Of a stretch of DNA of 29,892 nucleotides, positions 17,063 to 25,066 are shown in pieces. The DNA comes from DATBIO01 sp036556965 (GTDB taxonomy: Bacteria > Acidobacteriota > Vicinamibacteria > Fen-336). The position numbers and the translations under genes are program-made. The stretch is taken from the NCBI GenBank assembly GCA_036556965.1, contig DATBIO010000177.1:1-29892 (forward strand), written 5' to 3'. The notes beneath the pieces are model-generated. The model was given only the letters and a program-made list of their open reading frames with translations. It was not told the origin of the DNA and did no database searches. The first letter of the stretch is position 1. Every line of letters begins with the position of its first letter.

Positions 17063-19204
17063 CTACTCGCCGATGGCCACCACCTGCTTGAGGGTGCGGA
17101 AGAGGATGACGCCGTCCGAGATCGCCGGGGTGGCCAGCACCACCTCCCCCAGCCGGTTGGTGCCGAGCAGCTCGTAGCTCGGTCCCGCCCTCAGCACGTA
17201 GACGTCGCCCTCCTCGCTCGTCATGAAGAGGCGCCCGTCGGCGGCCACCGGCGAGGCGGTGAAGCTCGAGGACCCCGTCCCCACGCGCGCGCGGTAGCGC
17301 AGGGCGCCCGTCTGGGCGTCGTAGCAGGAGAGCCGGCCGTTGTTGTTGAGGGTGTAGAGGAGCCCGCCGTACACGAGGGGCGTGGGCATGTAGGTGCCGT
17401 CGGTGGAGGCGCTCCAGGCGATGGCGGCGCTCGAGGTCGCTCCCGCGGGCAGGGTCAGGTCGCCCCTGGCCCCGGGGCGGATGGCGTAGATCGGCCGCAC
17501 CGGCGGATAGCCGGCGGTCACGAACACCAGCCCCTCGCCGGCCACGGGCGTGGCCACCGTCACCTCCGAGTTCGGCCTGAGCGACCAGAGCAGCTCGCCT
17601 GTCCCTGGGTCGTAGCCGCGCACCGTGGTGCCGTTGGTGACCACCTCGTCGCCCGCGGCCCCGCGCACGACGGCCGGCGTCCCCCAGGTGGGGATCTCCT
17701 CGCGCGCGGTGCGCCAGAGCTCGCGCCCCGTGGCGAGGTCGAGGGCGGCGAGGAACGAGCCCTTCTGGATGTCCACCTGCACGATGACACGGCCGCCGTG
17801 GATGACGGGCGAGCTGCCGAATCCCCACTGGTAGGAGCGGTCGTAGAACCACCCGCTGTCGAGGGTGCCGAGGTCCTTCTTCCAGAGAAGACCCCCTTCG
17901 ACGTCGTAGGCGAAGAGGCCGCCGGTGGCGAACAGCACCACCACCGCCTTGCCGTCCGTGGCCGGCGTGGGGTTGGCCAGGCTCGACTTGAGGTGCCGCT
18001 TGACCGTGGGCACGCGCTCCTCCGCGGTGCGCTCCCACAGCACGCGCCCGGTCCGGCGGTCGAGGGCGAAGAGCCGGAAGGAGTGCGAGGAGAGGTCGTC
18101 CACCGAGTCCACGTCGCCGTAGAGTCCGGTGCGGAAGGTGGCGTCGGCCTTCGAGCTCACCGCGGTGGACACGAAGACCCGGTCGCCCCAGACCACCGGG
18201 CTCGAGTTGGCGATCCCGGGGATGGGTGCCTTCCACCGCACGTTCCTCCCTCCGGGCAGGTCCCACGTGACGGGGGCCCCCTGGCCGTCGGCGATCCCCG
18301 AGCCCTCCGGCCCCCGGAAGGAGGGCCAGGGCGCCGCCGCCCGGCGGCGGGCCGCGGGGAGGGGGGCGGAGGAGACGGGGGCGGCGCCGGCGGCCGTGGC
18401 GGGTGCCGCCGCGCGCCCCATGAAACGCCGCGACGCGCCCTCCTGCACGCGGAGGTACTCGATCGTGCCCCCGCGGCCCCCGAACTCGACCCACGTCTCG
18501 CTGCCCTCGGGCCCGCGGAAGCGGCGCTCGCCGATCGGCACCAGCCGCAAGTCCGGCTTGCCCTCGAAGCGGGCCACCAGGACGCCCTGGTCCACGGCGA
18601 CGTCCGCGCCCCTGCCGTCCTCGCCGCCGTAGGTCCCCGTCAGGGGAGCCAGGGTCTCCGGGGCGAGCGCGATCGGCGGCTCCGCCTTCACCGCCGCCCT
18701 CTCCAGCAGCGCGGCGATGTCGGCCGCGCCCGTCTCCGCCGCGCGGCCCCGGGCGGCCGCGCGCACGGCGGGATCGAGGGGGCCGCGGCCGACCACCGCC
18801 TGGGCGAGCCGCAGGTCCTTCTTCTTGACCGCCACGCCGAGGGCCTCGGCGTAGTCCTCCGCCCCCTTCTGGACGAGGAGGAGCGCGATCTCCACGAACT
18901 CGTGGTGTACCGCCCACCCCAGCGGCGTGTTCCCGTAGAAGGTGTCCTTGGCGTTGGCGTCGGCCCCTCTTTCGAGGAGAAGGCGGACCACCTCCACCTG
19001 GCCCTTGTCCGCGGCGAAGGAGAGGGCGGTGCCGCCGTAGCGGGTCCGGGCGTTCACGTCCACGCCGGACCCCAGCAGGCGCTGCACCGCCTTCGTGTCG
19101 CCCCGCCGGGCGGCCTCCCAGAGCTCCTCGGGACGGGAAGGCTCGCCGTCTGCGGGCATTCCGGTGAGCACGGCCAGGACCACGGACAGCAGGAGCCGGC
19201 GCAT
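17063..19204 (-). CDS. Exported ankyrin / DUF3471-like / PQQ-propeller fusion protein
   Basis: The protein has 713 residues. Residues 1-20 are a signal peptide. Residues ~25-140 hold ankyrin repeats (AARRGDTKAVQRLLGSGVDV; GGTALSFAADKGQVEVVRLL). Residues ~180-265 resemble DUF3471 (LAPLTGTYGGEDG, VLVARFEGKPDLRLVPIGER). Residues ~293-713 form a PQQ/BamB-like beta-propeller opening with WPSFRGPEGSGIADGQG and repeating blade motifs such as LFALDRRTGRVLWER, LAALDLATGRELWRT, GYDPGTGELLWSL and CYDAQTGALRYRA. No dehydrogenase catalytic motif was recognised, so a binding or scaffold role outside the cytoplasm is more likely than enzyme activity. A strong GGAGGT site fixes the ATG at 19204. It is a single gene, convergent with the LPS operon. 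Confidence 0.88.
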   Translation of the reverse strand: MRRLLLSVVLAVLTGMPADGEPSRPEELWEAARRGDTKAVQRLLGSGVDVNARTRYGGTALSFAADKGQVEVVRLLLERGADANAKDTFYGNTPLGWAVHHEFVEIALLLVQKGAEDYAEALGVAVKKKDLRLAQAVVGRGPLDPAVRAAARGRAAETGAADIAALLERAAVKAEPPIALAPETLAPLTGTYGGEDGRGADVAVDQGVLVARFEGKPDLRLVPIGERRFRGPEGSETWVEFGGRGGTIEYLRVQEGASRRFMGRAAAPATAAGAAPVSSAPLPAARRRAAAPWPSFRGPEGSGIADGQGAPVTWDLPGGRNVRWKAPIPGIANSSPVVWGDRVFVSTAVSSKADATFRTGLYGDVDSVDDLSSHSFRLFALDRRTGRVLWERTAEERVPTVKRHLKSSLANPTPATDGKAVVVLFATGGLFAYDVEGGLLWKKDLGTLDSGWFYDRSYQWGFGSSPVIHGGRVIVQVDIQKGSFLAALDLATGRELWRTAREEIPTWGTPAVVRGAAGDEVVTNGTTVRGYDPGTGELLWSLRPNSEVTVATPVAGEGLVFVTAGYPPVRPIYAIRPGARGDLTLPAGATSSAAIAWSASTDGTYMPTPLVYGGLLYTLNNNGRLSCYDAQTGALRYRARVGTGSSSFTASPVAADGRLFMTSEEGDVYVLRAGPSYELLGTNRLGEVVLATPAISDGVILFRTLKQVVAIGE

Positions 19205-19208
19205 GGGA

Positions 19209-19214
19209 ACCTCC
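19209..19214 (-). promoter_or_regulatory. Ribosome-binding site of the ankyrin/propeller gene
   Basis: GGAGGT on the minus strand sits four bases before the ATG at 19204 and fixes this start. Confidence 0.78.
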
Positions 19215-19231
19215 GGTTCGGGAACCGCCGA

Positions 19232-19291
19232 ATGCTAGCAGCACGCATCCCGCGCGAGGCGCGCCCCGCTCCACCCCGATCCTGCTAGCAT
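19232..19291. promoter_or_regulatory. Two mirrored TGCTAGCA palindromes / divergent extended -10 elements
   Basis: ATGCTAGCAG (19232-19241) and its exact reverse complement CTGCTAGCAT (19282-19291) face each other with centres 50 bp apart. On each strand the outward reading gives TGCTAGCAT, which has the form of an extended -10 promoter (TG-N-TAGCAT). The minus-strand copy would start transcription near 19225, just before the propeller gene. The plus-strand copy would start near 19298, before the asparaginase. No -35 box matches at the right distance. Each core TGCTAGCA is itself a perfect palindrome, so paired operators for one regulator are an equal possibility. Confidence 0.45.
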
Positions 19292-19314
19292 CGGGCCTTC
19301 GTCTTCGCCCATGG

Positions 19315-19416
19315 TTCGAGCCGCCGCACGCGAAGGTCAACGACGAGGTGGGGCGCCTGGTGGAGGAGACCATCCGCAAGGGGGACCTCGCGGGCGTGCT
19401 CGAGGAGGCACGATGA
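19315..19416 (+). pseudogene. C-terminal gene fragment coupled to the asparaginase gene
   Basis: Thirty-three codons from TTC at 19315 read FEPPHAKVNDEVGRLVEE and continue with TIRKGDLAGVLEEAR before TGA. Of the third positions, 31 of 33 are G or C, as in the real genes here, while the other two frames lack this pattern. Coding character stops abruptly upstream of 19315. The only nearby ATG (19311) is one base out of frame, and no in-frame start with a ribosome-binding site was found. The TGA overlaps the asparaginase ATG as ATGA, the layout of a true operon partner. It looks like the tail of a gene whose front was deleted, or a tiny ORF with a one-base slip. Family not recognised. Confidence 0.42.
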
Positions 19417-20540
19417 TCCAGTCGCCGAGCCGGCGCGAGTTCGTCAAGGCGGGTGCGGCGGCGGGTCTGTCCGCGGCGTCGCCCGGCCCGCTCTTCGGGG
19501 AAGGGCCGACCGTCCTCGCGCCCCGGTCGGTCAAGCCCGTGGTCGTCGCCTCGGGCAACGGCAACGAGTTCAGGAACGGCGGACCGCGCACGGCGGTGGA
19601 GGAGGCCTTCCTCCGCATCGCGCGCGGCGAGGACGTCCTCGACGCCCTCATCGCCGGGGTCAACATCAACGAGCTCGACCCCGCGGACGACAGCGTGGGC
19701 TACGGCGGCCTGCCCAACGCCGACGGCGTGGTGGAGCTGGACGCCTCCGTCATGCACGGGCCGCGCGGGCGGGCGGGAGGAGTGGCCAGCCTGGCCGGCG
19801 TGCGCACGCCCGCCAACGTGGCGCGCGCGGTCATGGACCTGACCGACCACCACCTCCTCGTGGGACAGGGCGCGCAGGACTTCGCGCGGCAGCTCGGCTT
19901 CGCCATCGAGGCCGACCTCAACACCGAGAACTCGCGCCGGCAGTGGCTGGAGTGGAAGCGCCGCATCGACCCCGAGCACTGGCTCGACCCCGTCAAGCGC
20001 ACGGAGGCGGGCGACCGCGCCCGGCGCGAGATGATCGCGGAGGGCCTCGTGCACGGCATCCACCTGCACGGCACCATCAACTGCAACGGGGTGGGGCCCA
20101 AGGGCGAGATCTGCGGCGTCACCACCACCTCGGGACTGAGCTTCAAGATCCCGGGGCGCGTGGGCGACTCGCCCATCCTGGGGGCGGGCCTCTACGTGGA
20201 CGGTGACGTCGGGGCCGCGGGGTCCACCGGCCGCGGCGAGGCCAACCTGATGCACCTGGCCTCCTTCGCCATCGTGGACAACCTGCGGCGCGGGATGCAC
20301 CCCAAGGACGCGGGCATGGAGGCGCTGCGCCGCGTCAAGGCGCGCACGGAGCGGCGCCTGCTGGGCCCGCGCGGCAACCCCACCTACTACGTGAAGTACT
20401 ACATCGTGGACCGGCAGGGTCGCCACGCGGGCGTGTCGATGTACGGGCGCTGGCAGGGCAAGGACCAGACCTACGCGCTGTGCACGGAGAACGGGCCGCA
20501 GAACGTCCCCTTCGAGGCGCTGCTGCCCGAGGGGCCGTGA
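19413..20540 (+). CDS. Tat-exported N4-(beta-N-acetylglucosaminyl)-L-asparaginase family protein
   Basis: The protein has 375 residues. It begins with a twin-arginine signal (SRREFVKAGAAAGL) at an ATG four bases after GAGGAGG (19402-19408). The Ntn-hydrolase layout of glycosylasparaginase is clear: SGNGNEFRNGG near residue 48, the autocleavage/catalytic site HGTINC with Thr221, then TTTSGLSFKIPGRVGDSP, ILGAGLYVDGDVGAAGSTGRG and a final MYGRWQGKD. Known relatives cut the GlcNAc-Asn bond of glycoasparagines; bacterial members may instead cleave beta-aspartyl peptides. The residue after the catalytic Thr-Ile is Asn where Flavobacterium glycosylasparaginase has Gly. Export suggests work on periplasmic or environmental substrates. 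The dehydratase gene follows after 16 bp. Confidence 0.9.
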   Translation: MIQSPSRREFVKAGAAAGLSAASPGPLFGEGPTVLAPRSVKPVVVASGNGNEFRNGGPRTAVEEAFLRIARGEDVLDALIAGVNINELDPADDSVGYGGLPNADGVVELDASVMHGPRGRAGGVASLAGVRTPANVARAVMDLTDHHLLVGQGAQDFARQLGFAIEADLNTENSRRQWLEWKRRIDPEHWLDPVKRTEAGDRARREMIAEGLVHGIHLHGTINCNGVGPKGEICGVTTTSGLSFKIPGRVGDSPILGAGLYVDGDVGAAGSTGRGEANLMHLASFAIVDNLRRGMHPKDAGMEALRRVKARTERRLLGPRGNPTYYVKYYIVDRQGRHAGVSMYGRWQGKDQTYALCTENGPQNVPFEALLPEGP

Positions 20541-20556
20541 GCCGCCGGCCCCGGCC

Positions 20557-21552
20557 GTGAGCGAGCAGCCGGCGCCCACGGCGGAGACCATCCGCGCGGC
20601 GCGCGCGCGCCTGGAGGGGCGGATCGTCGCCACCCCCGTCCGCGAGTGGGAGGACGACGCGCTGCGGCGGGCCGTGCCTCCGGGCACGCGCGTCTTCCTG
20701 AAGGAAGAGCTGTTCCAGCACACGGGGTCCTTCAAGCCCCGGGGCGCCCTGACCGTGATGCTGGCCCTGGAGCCGGCGGCCCTCGCGCGCGGGGTCACCG
20801 CGGTCAGCGCGGGCAACCATGCCATGGCGGTGGCCTTCGCCGCGCGCAGCCTCGGCACCACGGCCAAGGTGGTCATGCCCCGGAACGCCAACCCCTACCG
20901 GGTGGCGCGCTGCCGCGAGCTGGGGGCGGAGGTGGAGCTGGTGCCGGACGTGCACCGGGCCTTCGCGCGCGTGCGCGAGGTCGAGGCCGCGGAGGGACGC
21001 ACCTTCGTCCACCCCTTCGAGGGTCCCCTGACCGCCCTGGGGACGGCCACCCTCGGCCTCGAGCTCACGGAGCAGGTGGGCGACCTCGACGCCGTGGTCG
21101 TCCCCATCGGCGGCGGCGGCCTGTGCGCGGGCGTGGCCGCGGCGGTGAAGCTGCTCTCGCCGCGCACCCTCGTGTTCGGGGTGGAGCCCGAGGGCGCGGA
21201 CAGCATGCGGCGCAGCTTCGAGGCGGGGACGCCCCAGGCCATCGAGGCCGTGCGCACCATCGCGGACAGCCTGGGCGCGCCGCACGCCGCGCCTTACAGC
21301 TTCGCGCTGTGTCGCCGCTACCTCGACGACCTCGTCCTGGTGGACGACGACGCGCTGCGGCGGGCCATGCTCCTCCTCTTCGCCTCCGCCAAGCTCGCGG
21401 TGGAGCCCGCGGGGGCCGCCGCCACCGCCGCCCTCTGCGGGCCGCTGCGCGAGCGCCTGGCCGGCCGTCGCGTGGGCCTGGTGGTCTGCGGGGCCAACAT
21501 CGACTCCGCCACCTTCGCCCGCCATCTGCAGGACGCGGTCGCCGCCTCCTGA
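20557..21552 (+). CDS. PLP-dependent threonine/serine dehydratase family enzyme
   Basis: The protein has 331 residues and the fold-type II PLP catalytic domain only, without the ACT regulatory domain of biosynthetic IlvA. The Schiff-base lysine is in HTGSFKPRGA (Lys60), followed by SAGNHAMAVAFAAR, MPRNANPYRVARCRELGAEV and the phosphate-cupping loop IGGGGLCAGVAAAVK. Catabolic threonine dehydratase, serine racemase/dehydratase and threo-3-hydroxyaspartate ammonia-lyase share this scaffold, and residues seen here do not separate them. It starts with GTG 16 bp after the asparaginase gene, so the pair is probably co-transcribed. An Asp-derivative substrate is a guess from that neighbour. No signal peptide: cytoplasmic. 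Confidence 0.9.
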   Translation: MSEQPAPTAETIRAARARLEGRIVATPVREWEDDALRRAVPPGTRVFLKEELFQHTGSFKPRGALTVMLALEPAALARGVTAVSAGNHAMAVAFAARSLGTTAKVVMPRNANPYRVARCRELGAEVELVPDVHRAFARVREVEAAEGRTFVHPFEGPLTALGTATLGLELTEQVGDLDAVVVPIGGGGLCAGVAAAVKLLSPRTLVFGVEPEGADSMRRSFEAGTPQAIEAVRTIADSLGAPHAAPYSFALCRRYLDDLVLVDDDALRRAMLLLFASAKLAVEPAGAAATAALCGPLRERLAGRRVGLVVCGANIDSATFARHLQDAVAAS

Positions 21553-21681
21553 TGCGGTCCCGCGCATGCGCAGACGGCTGTAGCGTCAAGTAGGGGTCGA
21601 GGAAAGGAGACGCTCACGGCGGAGTTCTTCCAGGTCCCCAATCCGATCCCGTCCCTCGCCTCGTAGAGGGGGTGCGGAGCC

Positions 21682-24492
21682 ATGTCCACCTGGACACACC
21701 GACGGGCGATCGGCCGCCGCGTCGTCATGACGGCGGCCCTGGCGCTGGTCGCGTCCAGCGGGGGCGCCGGGCCATCCGGCACCGGGACGCCGGCCGCGAA
21801 GGGCCTGGAAGCGGAGATCGCCCGCGCCTCCGCGCTCTACGACCGCACGGAATTCGCGCAGGCGGAACGGCTGCTGACGCGGCTGCGAGCCCGGGAGGGA
21901 CTCTCTCCCGCCCAGCGCGCCATGGTGCTGCTGCGGCTGGCGGCGGCGCAGCTCGAGCTCGGCCGCTTCGAAGAGGCGCGCCGCGCGGCCGAGGAAGCCG
22001 AAGGGCCCGCGCGCGCGGCCGGCGGCGAGTGGCCCATCCGCCTGGAGATCGTCCGCGGCTCGGAGTGGAGGTTCCGCGGCTTCGCGCGGCGAGGGCTGCC
22101 CCACTACGAGAGGGCGCTGGAGCTGGCCCGGCAGGCGGGGCGCAACGACCTGGCCAGCCAGGCGCTGGCCAAGCTCGCCAGCTCCTACGCGGAGACCGGG
22201 GACTGGAGCCGCTCGCTCGACTACACGGAGCGCGCCTTCGAGGCGCAAGCCGACCCCTCGGACGCCCAGCGCTTCTCCTACCTCGTCCACCGCGGGATCG
22301 CGCTGTTCGAGTTCAACGACCTCGAGCGCGCCCGGCGCGCCTTCCGGGACGCGCTCGACATCGCGCAGCGCACCGGCAACCGCCGGGGCGAGAGCTTCGC
22401 CCTGGGCGAGCTGGGGCTGGTGGCCTGGGCGTTCGAGGGAGACGCGGCGGCCGCGCTGGCGCTCTTCGAGGGGGCGCTCACGGCGGCGCGCGCGATCGGC
22501 AACCTCCCCCTGGAGGTGACGTGGCTGAACAACAGCGCCGGCGTGCTGCGCGATTCGAGCCGGCTCGAAGAGGCGCTCTCGCGCTACCGCCAGGCGCTGG
22601 CCCTGGAGGAGCGCACCGGCCAGCGACGCGAGCGCCCCACGCTGCTCAAGAACATCGGCCAGGTGCTGGCCCTCCAGGGACAGCCGGGACAGGCGGAGCC
22701 GATCCTGCTCGAGGCCCTGGCCGAGGCCGGCCGAAAGGACAACGTCAAGATCGGCTGGCAGGCGCGCATGGAGCTGGCCGGCGTCTACCAAGCCCTGGCC
22801 GACCCCGCCCGGGCGGAACGGATGTTCACCGAGACGCTGGACGTCCTGGAGGCCAGCCAGGCCACGGTGCTCCTCGAGGGCTTCCGCGCGGGCATGCTCG
22901 GGCGGGCCCTGGCCCGCTACGACCCCTACGACCGCTTCATCCAGTTCCTGCTCGCCAGGGGCGAGGACGCGCGGGCGTTCACGGTGGCGGAGCGCGCCCG
23001 CGCGCGTGTCTTCCTCGAGAACCTCCTCATGGCCCGCGACGAGCTGGCCCGGGCCGTGCCCGCGGAGTACCTGCGCTCGGAGACCGAGCTGCTCCAGCGG
23101 ATCTCCACCGGCCAGGCCCGCCTGCGCACGCCCGGGGTGCCGGCGGCGGAGCGGAGGGCGGTGGCGGCCGCCGTGGAGGCCGCCGAAGAGGCGCTCACCA
23201 CCCGGCGGCTGCGGCTGGCCCTCGACCGCCCGGCGCTGGCCCAGGCCCGGTTCCCGCGGGTGTGGTCGGTGGAAGAGGCCCGCCGCGAGCTCCTGGGCGC
23301 CGACGAGGCGCTGGTCATGTTCTTCCTGGGTCGGTCGGCCTCGGCGGCCTGGATCGTGGACCACGCGCGCACCGAGGTCGTGCGCCTGCCGGCGCGCGCC
23401 GAGATCGAGGATGCCGTGCGCCGGCTGCTGCCCACCCTCCAGTCGCCCCGGGCGGCCGTCCACGAGGAAGCGCGGGCCTGGCTCTCGCGGGCGGTGGCGG
23501 CGCCGGTGGTGGCGCAGGTTCCGGAAGGGGCGCACATCGTCGTGGTGCCCCACGCCATCCTGGGCTACCTTCCCTTCGAGGTGCTGGCCGACGAACGCGG
23601 CCGCTACCTGGTCGAGCGCAACACGCTCTCCTACGCCCCCTCGGTCTCCAGCCTGGCCTACCTGAGGCAGGCCAGCCGGACCCTTCCCGCCGTGGCCTCG
23701 GTGCTGGCCGTCGGCTCTCCCGTCACGGCCGCGTCCCTGCCGGCGGCGGAGGAGCGCGCCCTGGCGGCGGAGTGGGCGGGCCGGCTCAAGCCCCTCCCGC
23801 ACAGCCGCCGCGAGCTGCGCGGCATCGCCGACACCTTCGAGCCCGCCAGCCGGCTGCTGGAAGGGCCGGCGGCCACCGAGGAGGCGGTCCAGGAAGCCTC
23901 GCGCGCCACGGGCCTCCGCATCCTGCACTTCGCCACCCACGCCCTGATCGACGAGGCGCAGCCCGAGCGGTCGGGGCTGGCCCTGTCGCCGCTCGGCGGC
24001 GGCTCGGACGGCATCCTGCAGACGCGGGAGATCTACGGCCTGAAGCTGGAAGGGGCGCTGGTCACCCTGTCGGCGTGCCAGACCGCGCTGGGCCGCGAGG
24101 TGAGCGGTGAGGGCCTGATGGGGATGTCGCGGGCCTTCTTCTATTCAGGCGCGGCCGCGGTGACCGCCAGCCTGTGGAACGTCGGCGACCGCTCCACCTC
24201 GGACCTGATGGAGGGGTTCTATCGCCAGATCCGGGGCGGGGCGTCGCCGGACCGGGCGCTGGCCGAGGCCAAGCGCACGTTCCTGCGCGGCAGGGGCGAG
24301 CGCCGGCACCCCTACTACTGGGCGCCCTTCATCGTCACCGGGCACGCCCGCCAGGCCGTGCACTTTCCGGTGCCCGCGGCGTGGGGCGGGCCGGCCGCCG
24401 CCCTGGCCCTGTGCGCGGCGGGAGGGGCCGCGGCGGGGCTGGTCATCTGGGGCCGGAGACGATGGAGAAGGCGCGTGGCGGGGAGCGCATGA
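21682..24492 (+). CDS. Exported, membrane-anchored TPR-CHAT putative protease
   Basis: The protein has 936 residues. An N-terminal signal (RRVVMTAALALVASSGG) precedes a TPR solenoid (~40-420; ALYDRTEFAQAERLLTRL, RRAFRDALDIAQRTGNRRGE, LSRYRQALALEERTG). A linker of long helices follows, then a C-terminal CHAT caspase-like domain (~610-895). The dyad residues are present: LHFATHALID (His753) and TLSACQTALG (Cys799), followed by GLMGMSRAFFYSGAAAVTASLW and HPYYWAPFIVTG. Residues ~905-928 form a membrane helix ending in RRRWRRR, so the enzyme would face the periplasm with a short cytoplasmic tail. GAGGGGG (21666-21672) is a plausible ribosome-binding site. The 129-bp spacer upstream shows no clear promoter. 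The 3' end overlaps the anti-sigma gene by 50 bp. Confidence 0.93.
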   Translation: MSTWTHRRAIGRRVVMTAALALVASSGGAGPSGTGTPAAKGLEAEIARASALYDRTEFAQAERLLTRLRAREGLSPAQRAMVLLRLAAAQLELGRFEEARRAAEEAEGPARAAGGEWPIRLEIVRGSEWRFRGFARRGLPHYERALELARQAGRNDLASQALAKLASSYAETGDWSRSLDYTERAFEAQADPSDAQRFSYLVHRGIALFEFNDLERARRAFRDALDIAQRTGNRRGESFALGELGLVAWAFEGDAAAALALFEGALTAARAIGNLPLEVTWLNNSAGVLRDSSRLEEALSRYRQALALEERTGQRRERPTLLKNIGQVLALQGQPGQAEPILLEALAEAGRKDNVKIGWQARMELAGVYQALADPARAERMFTETLDVLEASQATVLLEGFRAGMLGRALARYDPYDRFIQFLLARGEDARAFTVAERARARVFLENLLMARDELARAVPAEYLRSETELLQRISTGQARLRTPGVPAAERRAVAAAVEAAEEALTTRRLRLALDRPALAQARFPRVWSVEEARRELLGADEALVMFFLGRSASAAWIVDHARTEVVRLPARAEIEDAVRRLLPTLQSPRAAVHEEARAWLSRAVAAPVVAQVPEGAHIVVVPHAILGYLPFEVLADERGRYLVERNTLSYAPSVSSLAYLRQASRTLPAVASVLAVGSPVTAASLPAAEERALAAEWAGRLKPLPHSRRELRGIADTFEPASRLLEGPAATEEAVQEASRATGLRILHFATHALIDEAQPERSGLALSPLGGGSDGILQTREIYGLKLEGALVTLSACQTALGREVSGEGLMGMSRAFFYSGAAAVTASLWNVGDRSTSDLMEGFYRQIRGGASPDRALAEAKRTFLRGRGERRHPYYWAPFIVTGHARQAVHFPVPAAWGGPAAALALCAAGGAAAGLVIWGRRRWRRRVAGSA

Positions 24493-25066
24493 CCTCCTCG
24501 CCCGAAGGCTCGCGCGCCACGACGGTCCACCAATAGGTCCGCCCGGGCGTGAGGCCGGCCAGCCTTTCCGCGGGCAGCGCCACCTCCTCACCCGCGCCGG
24601 CCAGGCTGAACAGCAGCCGCTGTTCCGCGTCCCGCACCTCCACCGTGTACCCGGCCGTCTCCACCGGGCTGGTCCACTGGAAGCGCAGGGGGGGCACGAC
24701 GGCTCCCACGGGAGCCAGCGGCTGCAGCGAGCTTCCGCGGATTCCGTCCGCCTCCGGGCGAGAACGCCACACCAGCGGCCCGAGGGCGACGATGGCCACG
24801 GCCGCGGCCGCCGCCAGCCACACGGCCACGCGCGGAGGCATGCGTCCCCCGCGGGCGCGGGAGTCGAAGGCGCGATAGCCGCGCGCGACCAGCCCGGGGT
24901 CCGTGGCCACGGCCGCGCTCGGGAGGGCGGGTCCGGCATCGATCACCTCCCCGTACAGCGCGCCGCAGGCGTCGCACTCGGCCAGGTGGCCCTCGATCCG
25001 CTCCCGGTCGGCCGGGGAGCCCTCCGCCCACCACCTCTCCAGTTCCTCGCGCGCGAGGTGCGTCAC
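24443..25066 (-). CDS. zf-HC2 transmembrane anti-sigma factor with FN3-like tail
   Basis: The protein has 207 residues, beginning at a GTG that overlaps the sigma stop (GTGA). The N-terminal cytoplasmic zinc-binding anti-sigma domain shows HLAECDAC (His27, Cys31, Cys34). One membrane helix follows at ~80-100 (VAVWLAAAAAVAIVALGPLVW). The outer part (~122-203) resembles a fibronectin type III domain (PPLRFQWTSPVETAGYTVEV; LTPGRTYWWTVVAREPSGEE). The N-domain should hold the neighbouring sigma factor, and release would follow a signal or cleavage on the outer side. The last 50 bp are shared with the convergent CHAT gene. Assignment as anti-sigma is from motif and position; binding is not shown. 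Confidence 0.88.
   Translation of the reverse strand: MTHLAREELERWWAEGSPADRERIEGHLAECDACGALYGEVIDAGPALPSAAVATDPGLVARGYRAFDSRARGGRMPPRVAVWLAAAAAVAIVALGPLVWRSRPEADGIRGSSLQPLAPVGAVVPPLRFQWTSPVETAGYTVEVRDAEQRLLFSLAGAGEEVALPAERLAGLTPGRTYWWTVVAREPSGEEVMRSPPRAFSIVSGPR

Noticed and set aside
17046..20891. A 1281-codon open frame on the minus strand
   Set aside because: It lies opposite the asparaginase and dehydratase genes and out of frame with the propeller gene; composition is typical of high-GC shadow frames.
21562..21571. Palindrome GCGCATGCGC after the dehydratase gene as a terminator
   Set aside because: Short and without a T-run; alternating GC palindromes are expected by chance at this base composition.
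21591..21618. AGCGTC...GACGCT inverted repeat upstream of the CHAT gene (about 21590-21620)
   Set aside because: Only six-base arms with a long centre; not distinguishable from chance in GC-rich DNA.
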